Shown here piece after piece: positions 9,348 through 18,712 of a DNA stretch of 64,000 nucleotides. Location of the stretch: assembly GCA_024235835.1 (NCBI GenBank), contig JACKLQ010000001.1, positions 186,001-250,000 on the forward strand. Direction: 5' to 3'. The position numbers and the translations under genes were made by a program. Source of the stretch: Thiobacillus sp. GTDB lineage: Bacteria; Pseudomonadota; Gammaproteobacteria; Burkholderiales; Thiobacillaceae. Position 1 is the first letter of the stretch, and each line of letters opens with the position of its first letter. The notes under the pieces were generated by a model, which searched no databases, was not told the origin of the DNA, and was given only the letters and a program-made list of their open reading frames with translations.

Positions 9348-10306
9348 TTGTTTGTAAAAAACTTTCTTTTGATAACCCAGGCGCCGTTTCGCCTGCTTAA
9401 CAAACAAACCGACCATGTCCCGGCCCGAAAAGAAAACCTACGACCTCACCGAAGCCGAACAGCGTGACCTGTTCAACCTCATCCAGCAGGGCCGCCCCCT
9501 GCCGGAGAAATACCGCTTCATCCTGTTTGAGGACAAGCGGGAGGTGGAACTGGTCTGGAACGGCAAGACCCGCGACGTGTGCACCACCGTGCTGCCCTTC
9601 CAGACCCTGGAGCACGTGGACGAACCCCGCGCCGAGACCAAGCACCAGGGCGACCTGTTCGACAGCCGGGGCCGGCAACTGCAAGGCTGGACCAACAAGC
9701 TCATCTGGGGCGACAACAAGCTGATCCTGTCGTCCTTGAAGGCCGGGGCGCTGCGCCGGCAGATCGAGGAGGCCGGCGGCCTCAAGCTGATCTATATCGA
9801 CCCGCCCTTCGACGTGGGCGCCGATTTCAGCATGGACATCGAGATCGGCGGCGAGACCTTCCACAAGGAGCCGAACCTGCTGGAGCAGATCGCCTATCGG
9901 GATACCTGGGGGCGGGGGGCGGATTCCTTCATCAGCATGATCTACGAGCGGCTGATATTGATGCGGGATTTGCTGGCGGAGGATGGGTCGATTTATGTGC
10001 ACATGGGACCGAACGTCTCGTCTGCCGTTGAATCGGCAATAAAGGAGGTTTTCGGTAACACAGGTGCAAGCGCAACAATCACTTGGAAGCGGGTTACTGC
10101 CCACGGAGATAGCCTACGTTGGGGTGTTGTTCACGACACCATCATCTGGCGCACGAAGGGGGAGCGTTACGTTTGGAATCCACAATACGAACCATATTCC
10201 GACGAGTACCTATCTCGTTTTAGCTACCGTACTCCAGACGGACGTGCTTACACCCTCGACAACATGATGAGCTTCCCCTGGTTTTTCGTCTTCCAACGGG
10301 TGGGCT

Positions 10307-11197
10307 TCATGCTACCTGCTGCACTCGTTTCTGAGTGTCGATCCAATCCTTCATGAACCGCGCTGGCGACTTGTATCCGAGGGTCGAGTGCAGGCGTTTC
10401 CGGTTGTAGAACACCTCGATGTACTCGAAGGCCATCGCCTTCACCTCCTCGCGCGTCTCGAATGCTTGGCCATGCACCCGCTCGTTCTTGAAGCTGTTGA
10501 ACCAGCTCTCGGCGGGTGCGTTGTCCCAGCAGTTGCCACGGCGCGACATCGAGCAGGTCATCCCATACCCGCCCAGCTTGGCCTGGAAGGCATGACTGGC
10601 GTACTGGCTGCCCCGGTCGGAGTGATGCAGCAGCCCCGGCGCCGGCCGCCTGCGGAACCAGGCCATCGTCAGCGCATCCGTCACGATATCCGCCGTCATC
10701 CGGGGTTTCAGCGACCAACCCACGACTTCGCGGTTGAACAGGTCCAAGACGATGGCCAGGTACAGCCAGCCTTCGTTCGTCCACAGGTAGGTGATGTCCG
10801 AGGCCCAGACTTGGTTGGGCGCCTCTGGGGTGAAGTTCCGATCCAGCAGATTCTGCGCCACCGGCAGGCTGTGCTTCGAGTCCGTCGTGGCCTTGTAACG
10901 CCGCTTGTGACGAGCCCGGATGCCGTTCTCCCGCATCAACCGCTCGACCCGTTCCTTGCCCGCCGAGAAACCACGATCCCGCAACTCCAGAACCATCCGC
11001 GGGCTACCATAGCTGCCCTTGAGTTCGGCGTCGATGGCGCGGATCAGCACCAGCATCTGGGCGTCCGTCAGGCGCTTGCGGTTGGGCGTGCCGCCACGCT
11101 TCCAGGCCCGGTAGCCGCTGACGCTGACGTTCAGCACGGCGCACATCTCGGCCAATTCGTAGGTTTGCCGCTGCGCGTCGACCCAGGCGTACTTCAC
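10307..11197 (-). CDS. IS3-family transposase OrfB (integrase core)
   Basis: The 296-residue product is the catalytic part of the IS3 transposase. The DDE triad is visible in WASDITYLW, HHSDRGSQY and NAPAESWFNSFK, and the C-terminal YNRKRLHSTLGYKSP motif is typical of the family. An HTH_21 region (SYGSPRMVLELRDRG) precedes it. The reading frame starts with GTG at 11197 and overlaps the end of orfA. In this family a fused OrfAB is normally made by programmed frameshifting. The gene is complete. Confidence 0.93.
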   Translation of the reverse strand: MKYAWVDAQRQTYELAEMCAVLNVSVSGYRAWKRGGTPNRKRLTDAQMLVLIRAIDAELKGSYGSPRMVLELRDRGFSAGKERVERLMRENGIRARHKRRYKATTDSKHSLPVAQNLLDRNFTPEAPNQVWASDITYLWTNEGWLYLAIVLDLFNREVVGWSLKPRMTADIVTDALTMAWFRRRPAPGLLHHSDRGSQYASHAFQAKLGGYGMTCSMSRRGNCWDNAPAESWFNSFKNERVHGQAFETREEVKAMAFEYIEVFYNRKRLHSTLGYKSPARFMKDWIDTQKRVQQVA

Positions 11198-11484
11198 AGC
11201 GCATCCCTCGCGAAGTACGCCGTCGCTTTTTTTAGGATTTCGTTCTCCCGCTTGAGCCGGATGTTCTCAGCACGCAGCCGCGAAAGTTCCATTTCCTCCG
11301 GGGTCACCACCTTGGCGCCAGCGCCATTGAGCTTGCCAGCCGCTGCCGATTTGACCCAGTTACGCAGCGTCTGCTCGACCAGCCCCAACTCCCTGGCCAC
11401 TGCGCCGATCGACTGCCCTTCCTTGACTCGCTTGACCGCCAGCTCCTTGAACTCGGCGGTGTACTCCTGCTTCGGGATCTTCAT
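11194..11484 (-). CDS. IS3-family transposase OrfA (DNA-binding part)
   Basis: The 96-residue protein begins MKIPKQEYTAEFKE and contains the HTH_Tnp_1 helix-turn-helix (SIGAVARELGLVEQTLRNWV) followed by a leucine-zipper-like segment (LSRLRAENIRLKRENEILKKA). The ATG at 11484 has an AAGGAAAGGAAG ribosome site. It overlaps orfB by four bases, giving the usual arrangement for frameshift production of OrfAB. Confidence 0.93.
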   Translation of the reverse strand: MKIPKQEYTAEFKELAVKRVKEGQSIGAVARELGLVEQTLRNWVKSAAAGKLNGAGAKVVTPEEMELSRLRAENIRLKRENEILKKATAYFARDAL

Positions 11485-13100
11485 CGTCTTCCTTTCCTTC
11501 GTGACGTCCATCTTATGTCACCCTTGGAAGACGAAATTCCGGGGGAACCTCATGACGAGCCCCAACCCGAGACCAAACATGATGTATGAGTGGCGAGGGT
11601 ATTCGGCACCAAGGATGGGCTGGCGTTATGAGTTGTCCACCATGGAAAAACTTTATGCGGAAGGGCGTATTGAGCTCCCCAAAAAAGCTGATTCACGTCC
11701 GAGGCTTCGACGTTTTCTCGATGAGAGTAAAGGTGTGCCAGTGGGGAGCGTCTGGGCTGATATTGCGCCAATCAACTCACAAGCAAAGGATGACACTGGC
11801 TACAACACCCAAAAACCCGAAGCCCTCCTCGAACGCATCATCAAGGCCAGCAGCAACCCCGGCGACCTCGTCGCCGACTTCTTCTGCGGCTCCGGCACCA
11901 CCGCCGCCGTCGCCGAAAAGCTGGGCCGAAAATGGATCGCCACCGACCTGGGCAAGTTCGGCATCCACACCACCCGCAAGCGCCTGATCGGCGTGCAGCG
12001 GGAACTGAAGGCCGCCGAAAAGGATTTCCGCGCCTTCGAGGTGTTGAACCTGGGCCGCTACGAGCGGCAGGCCTATCTCAACGTCGGCGGCCGGCTGACC
12101 GGCGAACAGAAGGAACAGGCCCTGGCGCAAAAGGAACGGGAGTTCCGCGACCTGATCCTGCGCGCTTACAAGGCCACCGCGTACTTTGCAAACTCGGGCG
12201 GCGGCGAGGGCGGAGTGGACGCCGCCCAGGACGGTTTCTTCCACGGCGCGCGCAATGGCCGTCTGGTGGCCATCGGCCCCATCAACCTGCCGGTGGGACG
12301 CCTGTTCGTGGAGGAGGTCATCACCGAATGCCGCAAGCGCGGCGCCTCCCGCGTCGACGTGCTGGCCTTCGAGTTCGAGATGGGGCTGTTCCCCGCCGTG
12401 CTGGAAGAGGCGCGGGGCAAGGGCATCGACTTGGCGCCGAAATACATCCCCGCCGAGGTGTTCGACAAGCGGGCGGTGGACAAGGGCCAGGTGGTGTTCC
12501 ACGACATCAGCTTCGTCGAGGCCACGCCCCGTTACGACCACAAGCTGGCGCTGAGCATCGAGCTGACCGACTTTTCCGTCTATTACACCCAGGGCGCTGC
12601 CGAAGCGGCCATTGCCAACCTGAAGGAAGGCAAGAACGGGGTGATCTGCGACGCAGGCCAGCTCTACAAGATCAACAAGAGCAAGGAAGGCATCGTCACC
12701 CGCGAGCGTCTCACCAAGCACTGGACCGACTGGGTGGACTACTGGGCGGTGGATTTCGACTACATGAGCCGCCAGGAGATCATCAAGGTGCCGGTGGGCA
12801 CGGGGGTTTCCGGCGTTGCCACGTTGCCCGGCCTGGAAGCGCCCCAGGGCGAACTGGCCCTGCCGCAATTCGAGGAACGCTGGACCGGCGGCTATATCTT
12901 CGAGAACGAATGGCAGAGCTTCCGCACCCGCCAGAACCGCGACCTGGATTTGATGACGGCTCAGCACACCTATGACCGCCCCGGACGTTACACCGTGGCC
13001 GTCAAGGTCATCGACATCTTCGGCAACGACACCATGACCCTGGTGCCAGTGAATGTCGGCTAGCCGACGTGTTCTTAATGAAGGATCAGGGAGAATAAAC

Positions 13101-14030
13101 ATGGGCAAGAAAACCTTGCCTGTCGAACCAGCGAACCACATCGCCGTCTTCCAGGAGCAAACCATCCGCCGCGCCTGGCACAACGAAGAATGGTGGTTTT
13201 CCGTCGCTGATGTCTGCGGGGTGCTGACGGAAAGCGTCGATCCCGGCGCCTACTGGCGCAAGCTGAAACAACGCCTGTCGGCGGAGGGCAGTGAAGTCGT
13301 GACAAATTGTCACGGGTTGAAATTGGTGGCGCCGGATGGCAAGCAGCGCGTGACGGATTGCGCCAACACCGAGGGCCTGTTCCGCATCATCCAGTCCATC
13401 CCCTCGCCCCGGGCCGAGCCCTTCAAGCGCTGGCTGGCCCAGGTGGGCTACGAGCGGGTGAAGGAGATCGAAAACCCGGAACTGGCCAGCGCCCGCGCCC
13501 GGGAGTTGTACCAGGCCAAGGGCTACCCGAAGGACTGGATCGAGAAGCGCCTGCGGTCCATCGCCGTGCGCGGCGAGTTGACCGACGAATGGAAGGCGCG
13601 CGGGGTGGCGGAGGGCAGGGAATACGCCATCCTCACGGCCGAGATCGCCCGCGCCACCTTCGGCATCACGCCCGGCGAGCACAGCCAGTTGAAGGGGCTG
13701 GACCAGGTGAAGACCGGCAACAACCTGCACGACCACATGACCGACCTGGAACTGATCTTCACCATGCTGGGGGAGGCCAGCACCACCGAGATTGCCCGGC
13801 GCAAGGATGCCCAGGGGTTTGATGAAAACCAGGATGCCGCCAAACAGGGTGGCGCGGTGGCCGGCAATGCCCGCAAGGAACTGGAAACCAAGAGCGGCAA
13901 GCCGGTGGTGAGCCGGGCGAATTACCTAGGGCTGACGCCGGGAGAAAGCGCCCCGGCCATCGAGGCGGAAAAACCGGCCCGACAGATCAAGGCGCCCGCC
14001 AGGGCGGCCAGAACGGGCAAGAAGAAGTGA
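13101..14030 (+). CDS. BRO family N-terminal domain protein
   Basis: The 309-residue protein starts at an ATG with a GGGAG site, 37 bases after mod. The first 100 residues fit the BRO-N/antirepressor domain (IRRAWHNEEWWFSVADVCGVLTE, then WRKLKQRL and GLFRIIQSIPSPRAEPFKRWLAQVG in short). The C-terminus is lysine- and alanine-rich and probably disordered. BRO-N proteins are best known from phages and large DNA viruses, and are also found in restriction and toxin loci in bacteria; they bind nucleic acid. The gene follows mod on the same strand and its stop overlaps a GTG start of the next gene, so it is probably part of the same operon. Confidence 0.8.
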   Translation: MGKKTLPVEPANHIAVFQEQTIRRAWHNEEWWFSVADVCGVLTESVDPGAYWRKLKQRLSAEGSEVVTNCHGLKLVAPDGKQRVTDCANTEGLFRIIQSIPSPRAEPFKRWLAQVGYERVKEIENPELASARARELYQAKGYPKDWIEKRLRSIAVRGELTDEWKARGVAEGREYAILTAEIARATFGITPGEHSQLKGLDQVKTGNNLHDHMTDLELIFTMLGEASTTEIARRKDAQGFDENQDAAKQGGAVAGNARKELETKSGKPVVSRANYLGLTPGESAPAIEAEKPARQIKAPARAARTGKKK

Positions 14031-14818
14031 GCCCGGCCATGCCCGCTTTCCGCCGCTATGTCGGCATCGACTACTCGGGCGCGCAAACGCCGGAATCCAG
14101 CCTGAAGGGCTTGCGCGTGTACCTGGCCGAGGGCGACGGCCCCGCCGTGGAAGTGCCGCCTCCACCCAGCCCGCGCAAATACTGGACCCGGCAAGGCATT
14201 GCGCACTGGCTGGCGGAACGCCTGGCCGAGGACATGCCCACCCTGGTGGGCATCGACCACGGCTTTTCCTTCCCCATCCGCTATTTCGAGGTGCATCGCC
14301 TGCCGCCGGACTGGCCGGCCTTTCTGGACGATTTTCAGCGGCATTGGCCCACCGATGGGCAGAACATGTACATCGATTTCATCCGCGACGGGCTGCATGG
14401 CAACGGGGCCGCCAGGATGGGCAACCCGCGCTGGCGGCGGCTGTGCGAAGAACGCTGCCGGGCCAAGTCGGTCTTCCATTTCGATGTGCAGGGCACGGTG
14501 GCCAAATCCACCCATGCGGGCATTCCCTGGCTGCGTTATTTACGCCAGCAGTTGGGGGCGCGGGTGCATTTCTGGCCCTTCGACGGCTGGGACATCCCGG
14601 CAGGCCGCTCGGCCCTGGCGGAGGTGTACCCGGCTTTGTGGAAGCATGCCTACCCGGTGGAAGCCCGCACTCCGGACCAGCACGACGCCTATGTCGTCGC
14701 CACCTGGTTGCGGGAAGCAGATCGGGATGGCCGGCTGCGGGCAGCGCTCAACCCGAAATTGGCCTTCCACGAGCGCGCGGTGGCCGGGGTGGAGGGCTGG
14801 ATTCTGGGGGTGGGATGA
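14027..14818 (+). CDS. DUF429-like protein with an RNase H-type fold
   Basis: The product of about 260 residues begins with YVGIDYSGAQTP, contains LVGIDHGFSFP in the middle and DQHDAYVVATWL near the end. These three acidic motifs (D, D, D-x-x-D) are arranged as in RNase H-like nuclease folds such as DUF429. The function of these proteins is not established. The GTG at 14027 overlaps the BRO-N stop, and an ATG at 14039 is an alternative start. The overlap suggests translational coupling to the BRO-N gene and a place in the res-mod operon. Confidence 0.65.
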   Translation: MSPAMPAFRRYVGIDYSGAQTPESSLKGLRVYLAEGDGPAVEVPPPPSPRKYWTRQGIAHWLAERLAEDMPTLVGIDHGFSFPIRYFEVHRLPPDWPAFLDDFQRHWPTDGQNMYIDFIRDGLHGNGAARMGNPRWRRLCEERCRAKSVFHFDVQGTVAKSTHAGIPWLRYLRQQLGARVHFWPFDGWDIPAGRSALAEVYPALWKHAYPVEARTPDQHDAYVVATWLREADRDGRLRAALNPKLAFHERAVAGVEGWILGVG

Positions 14819-14848
14819 CAGTAGTCCAGGCGAGTCATGGGCATGGCG

Positions 14849-15418
14849 TCATCCTATCCGGCGGGCAATCTGGCGGCCCACCAGTTGGCGTATCTCGGCT
14901 TCATCGATTTCCAGATCGGCCAATTGCGCGGCGGCGTTTTTGATCCGGCGTTCGGCCTTCTGGCGGGCGCTTAGTACCCGTTTGCCCAGTTCAGTGCCTT
15001 TGAGCTGGGCGCGGGGCAGGGTGGTTTCCAGGGCCAGCAGATCGATGAGGGATGGGTTTTCCAGGTCCTGGATGAAGGCCTGGCCCACTATGCGCCAGTC
15101 GCAGGCGATGGTCATGTTGCCGATGAGCAGGTGGCCGTCGGCATAGGAAACCGGAATGGGGTCGCAGGCGGGCGGCGCCATGGCCAGGGCGCGCATGACC
15201 TGTGGGGAAAAAAGGGCGCGGCCGTGCCATTCGCCCTCGGCATGCATGACCACCGTGACTTCACCCGATTCGATGGACAGGAATTGGCCTTCGTAGGCCA
15301 GCAATACCGGTCCCAGTTGCACCCGCTTGCGGGTGAACACCTTGGTGGCCAGCTTGAACTCCTTCAACGAGACCTGAAGGAAGTTGCGGGCGGTGCTTTG
15401 TTCGGATGGGGTGGCCAT
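14849..15418 (-). CDS. Unrecognised protein, possible sliding-clamp-like fold
   Basis: This 189-residue frame is on the opposite strand to the restriction operon. The first two thirds read like beta-strands: FKLATKVFTRKR, LLAYEGQFLSIES, VTVVMHAEGEW, then VSYADGHLLIGNMTIACDW. This pattern loosely resembles one domain of the DNA polymerase III beta clamp, but the similarity is by eye and may be chance. The C-terminus is helical and charged (RQKAERRIKNAAAQLADLEI). The start is taken as the ATG at 15418; an upstream ATG at 15439 would add seven residues. About 110 bases then separate it from the IS21 end. Confidence 0.5.
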   Translation of the reverse strand: MATPSEQSTARNFLQVSLKEFKLATKVFTRKRVQLGPVLLAYEGQFLSIESGEVTVVMHAEGEWHGRALFSPQVMRALAMAPPACDPIPVSYADGHLLIGNMTIACDWRIVGQAFIQDLENPSLIDLLALETTLPRAQLKGTELGKRVLSARQKAERRIKNAAAQLADLEIDEAEIRQLVGRQIARRIG

Positions 15419-15582
15419 GGCGCAGTCGGGGAAGGTCAAAGGTCGGGGTCGGCTTGGTCTATCCCGCCGGTCCGAATCAGGCGGAAGACCCGGTAGGGCG
15501 CGGGAGGATCATAAGTGCCTGGCCCCTGCTGTCAATCAGCGCGCAATATTGACCACCTGTCAGCGTTGAATTTTGACCAGGG

Positions 15583-16317
15583 TCAGCGTGGCTGATTGCG
15601 GTGCTTGAAACGGAAGGAATCGTTACCGGTTTCGAGGATGTCGCAGTGGTGGGTGAGCCTGTCCAGGAGCGCGGTGGTCATCTTCGCGTCCCCGAAGACC
15701 TGGACCCATTCCGCGAAGGCCAGGTTGGTGGTGACGATCAGGCTGGTGCGTTCATAGAGCTGGCTGATGAGGTGGAACAGCAAAGCCCCACCCGCTGCCG
15801 GGAACGGCAGATATCCCAGTTCATCCAGAATCACGGCATCCATCTGGGCAAGATGCCGGGCCAGGGCGCCCGCCCGGCCCTGGGCCTTCTCCCGCTCCAA
15901 CTGGTTCACCAGGTCCACCGCATTGAAGAAGCGCACCCGCTTGCCGGCATGGATGGCCGCCACCCCCAGGGCGATGGCCACATGGGTCTTGCCGGTGCCG
16001 GTCCCGCCCACCAGGATCAGGTTATGGGCCGCTGCCATGAACGCCCCGGTGGCCAGTTGCTGAACCTGGGCCTGGTCGAGGCTGGACTCCTGCCAATTGA
16101 AGGTAGCGAAGTCCCGGTGCATGGGGAACTTGGCCACCCGCAACTGATAACGCAGGGAACGGGTCTGGCGATCCACCTGCTCGGCCTCGATCAGGCGTTT
16201 GAGCCAGACCTCCGGACTGGGGGGGATGCGGGACCGCTCGGCCTCCAGTTCCGCCAGTGCGGTGGCCATGCCATAGAGGTGCATGGCCTTCAGGGACTGG
16301 ATGGACTCGGTCAGCAT
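15583..16317 (-). CDS. istB: IS21 transposition helper ATPase IstB, copy 2
   Basis: The 244-residue product is identical to copy 1 and has the same Walker A GGTGTGKTH, Walker B and sensor motifs. The ATG overlaps the end of istA by seven bases and is preceded by GGGAGG. The frame is intact. Confidence 0.93.
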   Translation of the reverse strand: MLTESIQSLKAMHLYGMATALAELEAERSRIPPSPEVWLKRLIEAEQVDRQTRSLRYQLRVAKFPMHRDFATFNWQESSLDQAQVQQLATGAFMAAAHNLILVGGTGTGKTHVAIALGVAAIHAGKRVRFFNAVDLVNQLEREKAQGRAGALARHLAQMDAVILDELGYLPFPAAGGALLFHLISQLYERTSLIVTTNLAFAEWVQVFGDAKMTTALLDRLTHHCDILETGNDSFRFKHRNQPR

Positions 16318-17875
16318 GGAGACCTCCCGCGCAGGGCATCGTAGCGGGCACAGTTGGCTGCGGGGGCTTCCTTGAGCATCAGGGCGGTCACCACAGTGGA
16401 GAGGGGCGGCGGCGGCGCCACCAGGCGGGCCACGTGGTTGAGAATGACCGGCGCCGTGACGGTACGGTGTTCCAGGGCCAGATCACAGGCCACGGTCAGG
16501 ATCTCGGAGCCGTGTTCCCGCAGGGCCAAGAGCACCTCCACGAAGGCCCGGTCGCCCTGGGGCTGTTTCAGCAGGCGTTCCTTCACCGCGAAGATGGGCG
16601 CGGGCAGCTTCCAACCCTGGAAGGGGGCGCCATGGCGCAGGGCCCCAGGTTTGCGTTCCAGCACCGGCAGGTAATGCCAGGGGTCGAGGATCAACCGTTC
16701 CCGCCCGAAGTTGCGGACATGCTCGGCGATGAGACGGCCTTCGGCCACCACCCCGATTCGATCCGCCCAGGCGCGCAGGGACACCCGTTGGCCGGCAAAC
16801 TCCGCCGGGACGCTGTAGCGGTTGCGGTCGTAGCTCACCAGGCAGGTGCTGGACACCCGGCAGGGTTGCTCGAAGTAGCCGTCGAAGGGGGCGGCGATGG
16901 GGCGCAGCCGGGCCTGTTCCTCGGTGAACACCTCGGCGATGGGGCGGTCCTTCTGCTCGGGGTGGGGACGCTTGGCCAATTCCCGGCAGCGGACTTCCAG
17001 CCAGGCGTTGAGTGCGCTGAAGTCAGCAAAGGATGGTCGGGGGGTGAACAGCCATTCCCGGACGTTGCCCACCTGGTTCTCCACTTGCCCCTCGCTCCGC
17101 GCCCCACGGCCCGGTCTGCATACCGGGCCGGCTGCGGCAGCGCAAAGCATGCTTTGCGAAACCCTGCCTCGCCCCAACCTGAAGCCGGAGTACAGGCCAC
17201 GGGCTCAAACAGGTAGTGGCTGGCCAGGGCCAGGAAGCGGCGGTTGAACTGGCGTTCCTTGCCCGCGTAGATGGCCTGGACGATGGTCTTGGGGTTGTCG
17301 TAGACCATCCGCTCGGGTACGCCTCCGAAGAAGGCGAAGGCCCGGTTGTGGGCGTCAAAGACCATCTCCTGGGTTTCCCGGGGGTAGGCCGCCAGGAACG
17401 TCTGGCGGCTGTGGGCCAGGCGGAAGTGGGCGAGCTTGACGGTCTGCACCACGCCGGCCAGTTGCACCTGTTCATGGCTCCAGTCGAACTGGCAGGTCTC
17501 GCCAGGCGGGAAGCTCAGGGGCACATAGGTATCGCTGGCTGGGGTGGGGGCTTTGCCCTTCCATTGCTTCACGAAGCGTTGGACGCTGTCGTAGGCACCG
17601 GCATAGCCCTCCCGCTGGAGGTCTTCGAACAGCCGCCGGGCGGTGCGCCGTTGCCCCTTGGGGCGCTGGCTGTCCTGTTCCAGCCAGGTCTCCAGTTGCG
17701 GGCGGTGCTCGCCCAGCTTGGGGCAGGGTTGATGACTTCTCTGGTAGACCGGCTCCATCTCGGCCTTGAGGTACTTCTTGACGGTGTTGCGCGACAGGTT
17801 CAGGTCGCGGGCGATGCGGCTGATCGGTTCCCCCTTGACCAGGGCTTTTCGCCGCAGCTTCAACAAACTCTCCAT
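16311..17875 (-). pseudogene. istA: IS21 transposase IstA, broken by a palindromic insert
   Basis: The ATG at 17875 gives the same MESLLKL start and helix-turn-helix as copy 1. Unlike copy 1 there is no frameshift near the SFPPGETCQFDW segment, so the N-terminal half and the first catalytic region (FDWSHEQVQLAGVVQ) read through. The 83-nt insert at 17091-17173 then shifts the frame. The original frame runs on to 16835 without meaning, while the genuine C-terminus is in the frame ending at 16311. This copy has one disruption fewer and is therefore closer to the ancestor of the pair. Confidence 0.85.
17091..17173 (-). repeat. Small palindromic insertion inside istA, copy 2
   Basis: This is the same 83-nt palindrome-rich block as at 3718-3800, at the same codon of istA. 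Shared position and sequence show that the insertion preceded duplication of the IS21 element, or spread between the copies by gene conversion. Confidence 0.75.
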
Positions 17876-17990
17876 GCTGATCACTCCAGGTTGCTCCGCC
17901 AAAAGGGCGGCATCTTGACTCAACCAGGGTGGTCAACTTTGCACGCTGTTTACCCCGGTTGCCTGGTCAGATTTGCACGCTGATTAACAG

Positions 17991-18287
17991 GTCTGGATAC
18001 CCAAGCGACTACGGGATGACCTGCTGGTCTTGGCGGAGCATGCCGATGTGCTGCTATCCCGCTTCGTGCGTGAAATCGTTATTGGCGCAGTACTGGGGCG
18101 AGGCACGCTGCCGGAGCGGCCAGAGCTGCGTCAATTCCAGGCTACCCAGGAAGCGGAGGCCTGGGAACGCGGCGAGCCTGTACCGATGCGAGAGGAGGAG
18201 GGGCGCTGGAAAGTAAGTGAACTGAGCGACTATGAGATCGAAACGGTCTATGTTGACCAGTCCGAAGGACAGCAGGAGGTTGCATGA
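17991..18287 (+). pseudogene. C-terminal remnant of a gene cut by IS21 copy 2
   Basis: A frame is open without a start from the IS21 border, VWIPKRLRDDLLVLAEHADVL in short, to a stop at 18285-18287 (98 residues). An internal ATG at 18030 would give 85 residues. The text is highly charged and acidic near the end (REEEGRW, ETVYVDQSEG). I do not recognise the family. The lack of a start and the abrupt IS border indicate a decapitated gene. It ends 85 bases before the toxin gene. Confidence 0.55.
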
Positions 18288-18345
18288 TCCAAGTCATGCA
18301 ATAGCCAGGGGGGCGAAAGATGATACCGCGCCCATGTCCTGAAAC

Positions 18346-18364
18346 TAATCCAATGGATTACAAT
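18346..18364 (+). promoter_or_regulatory. Probable promoter/operator of the HigBA-type pair
   Basis: A perfect dyad TAATCC-AAT-GGATTA (18346-18360) overlaps a -10-like TACAAT (18359-18364) just before the toxin start at 18373. Autoregulation by the antitoxin at such a dyad is usual for these systems. The short distance from the -10 element to the ATG would give a leaderless or nearly leaderless mRNA. Confidence 0.5.
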
Positions 18365-18372
18365 CAAACGCC

Positions 18373-18708
18373 ATGATTACCGTTGCCGAGGTGCCCGAGT
18401 ACATCCGAGGTGCGGAAAAGTTGTTATCCGACGCGGAGCGGCGTGATGTGATCGAGTATCTGGCCGCGCATCCCAAGGCGGGTGATTTGATGGAAGGCAC
18501 GGGTGGGGTGCGCAAGTTACGCTGGGGTCGGGGTGGGCAGGGTAAATCGGGTGGGGTCCGGGTGATTTACTACTTCCACAGCGAGGTGATGCCGCTGTAC
18601 CTGCTGACCCTGTTCGCCAAGAACGAGCGGGCCAACATCAGCAAGTCAGAGCGCAATGAATTGGCCGGCCTGGTGGATATTCTGGTTAACGCATGGTTGG
18701 AGAGGTGA
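18373..18708 (+). CDS. RelE/HigB-type toxin
   Basis: The 111-residue protein fits the RelE/HigB-2 family of mRNA interferases, which cleave mRNA on the ribosome. The middle carries the family pattern GTGGVRKLRWGRGG with KSGGVRVIYYF, and then LLTLFAKNERANIS near the end. The toxin gene comes first and the antitoxin follows four bases later, the order typical of higBA. It probably helps to keep the island in the host. No strong ribosome site is seen, consistent with a leaderless start. Confidence 0.88.
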   Translation: MITVAEVPEYIRGAEKLLSDAERRDVIEYLAAHPKAGDLMEGTGGVRKLRWGRGGQGKSGGVRVIYYFHSEVMPLYLLTLFAKNERANISKSERNELAGLVDILVNAWLER

Positions 18709-18712
18709 CACG

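Larger units (their letters stand above)
10273..11547 (-). mobile_element. IS3-family insertion sequence inside mod
   Basis: The element carries orfA and orfB on the minus strand. Terminal inverted repeats are visible: TTTCGTCTTCCAA at 10284-10296 and its exact complement at 11524-11536, with a weaker match continuing outward through a C-run/G-run. The exact borders are uncertain by several bases because the outer repeats are imperfect, and I cannot see a clear 3-4 base target duplication. Length is about 1.27 kb, normal for the family. Confidence 0.85.
9415..13063 (+). pseudogene. Type III-like DNA methyltransferase Mod, split by an IS3-family element
   Basis: The N-terminal part (9415 to about 10272) has the beta-class order, with catalytic DPPF at residues 129-132 and then the target-recognition region. 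The C-terminal part resumes at about 11546 in a different frame with NLMTSPNPRPN and continues through the SAM-binding motif FCGSGTTAAVAEKLG to a stop at 13061-13063. Together they would give about 790 residues, normal for this family. The split lies in the segment between the catalytic motif and the SAM motif, so neither half can methylate DNA alone. With res also broken, the restriction system should be inactive. The gene lies 67 bases after the AlbA_2 gene, in the order res-AlbA_2-mod rather than the usual mod-res. Confidence 0.85.
15530..17989 (-). mobile_element. IS21-family insertion sequence, copy 2 (inverted)
   Basis: This element is the inverted partner of the copy at 2901-5361, with the same terminal sequences, one base shorter overall. 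The half carrying istB and the C-terminal part of istA appears identical to copy 1, while the istA N-terminal part differs at many positions. The flanks (CCCCTGC before and GGTCTGG after) show no target duplication. The two copies enclose 10.2 kb with the restriction locus, giving a composite-transposon layout. On the right it truncates a plus-strand gene. Confidence 0.9.

Noticed and set aside
10388..13063. An 891-residue plus-strand frame
   Set aside because: Its first half is the antisense of the IS3 transposase genes; only the second half is the C-terminal part of mod.
2901..17989. A recent composite transposition event
   Set aside because: No target duplication is seen at the outer ends, and both transposase genes are broken.
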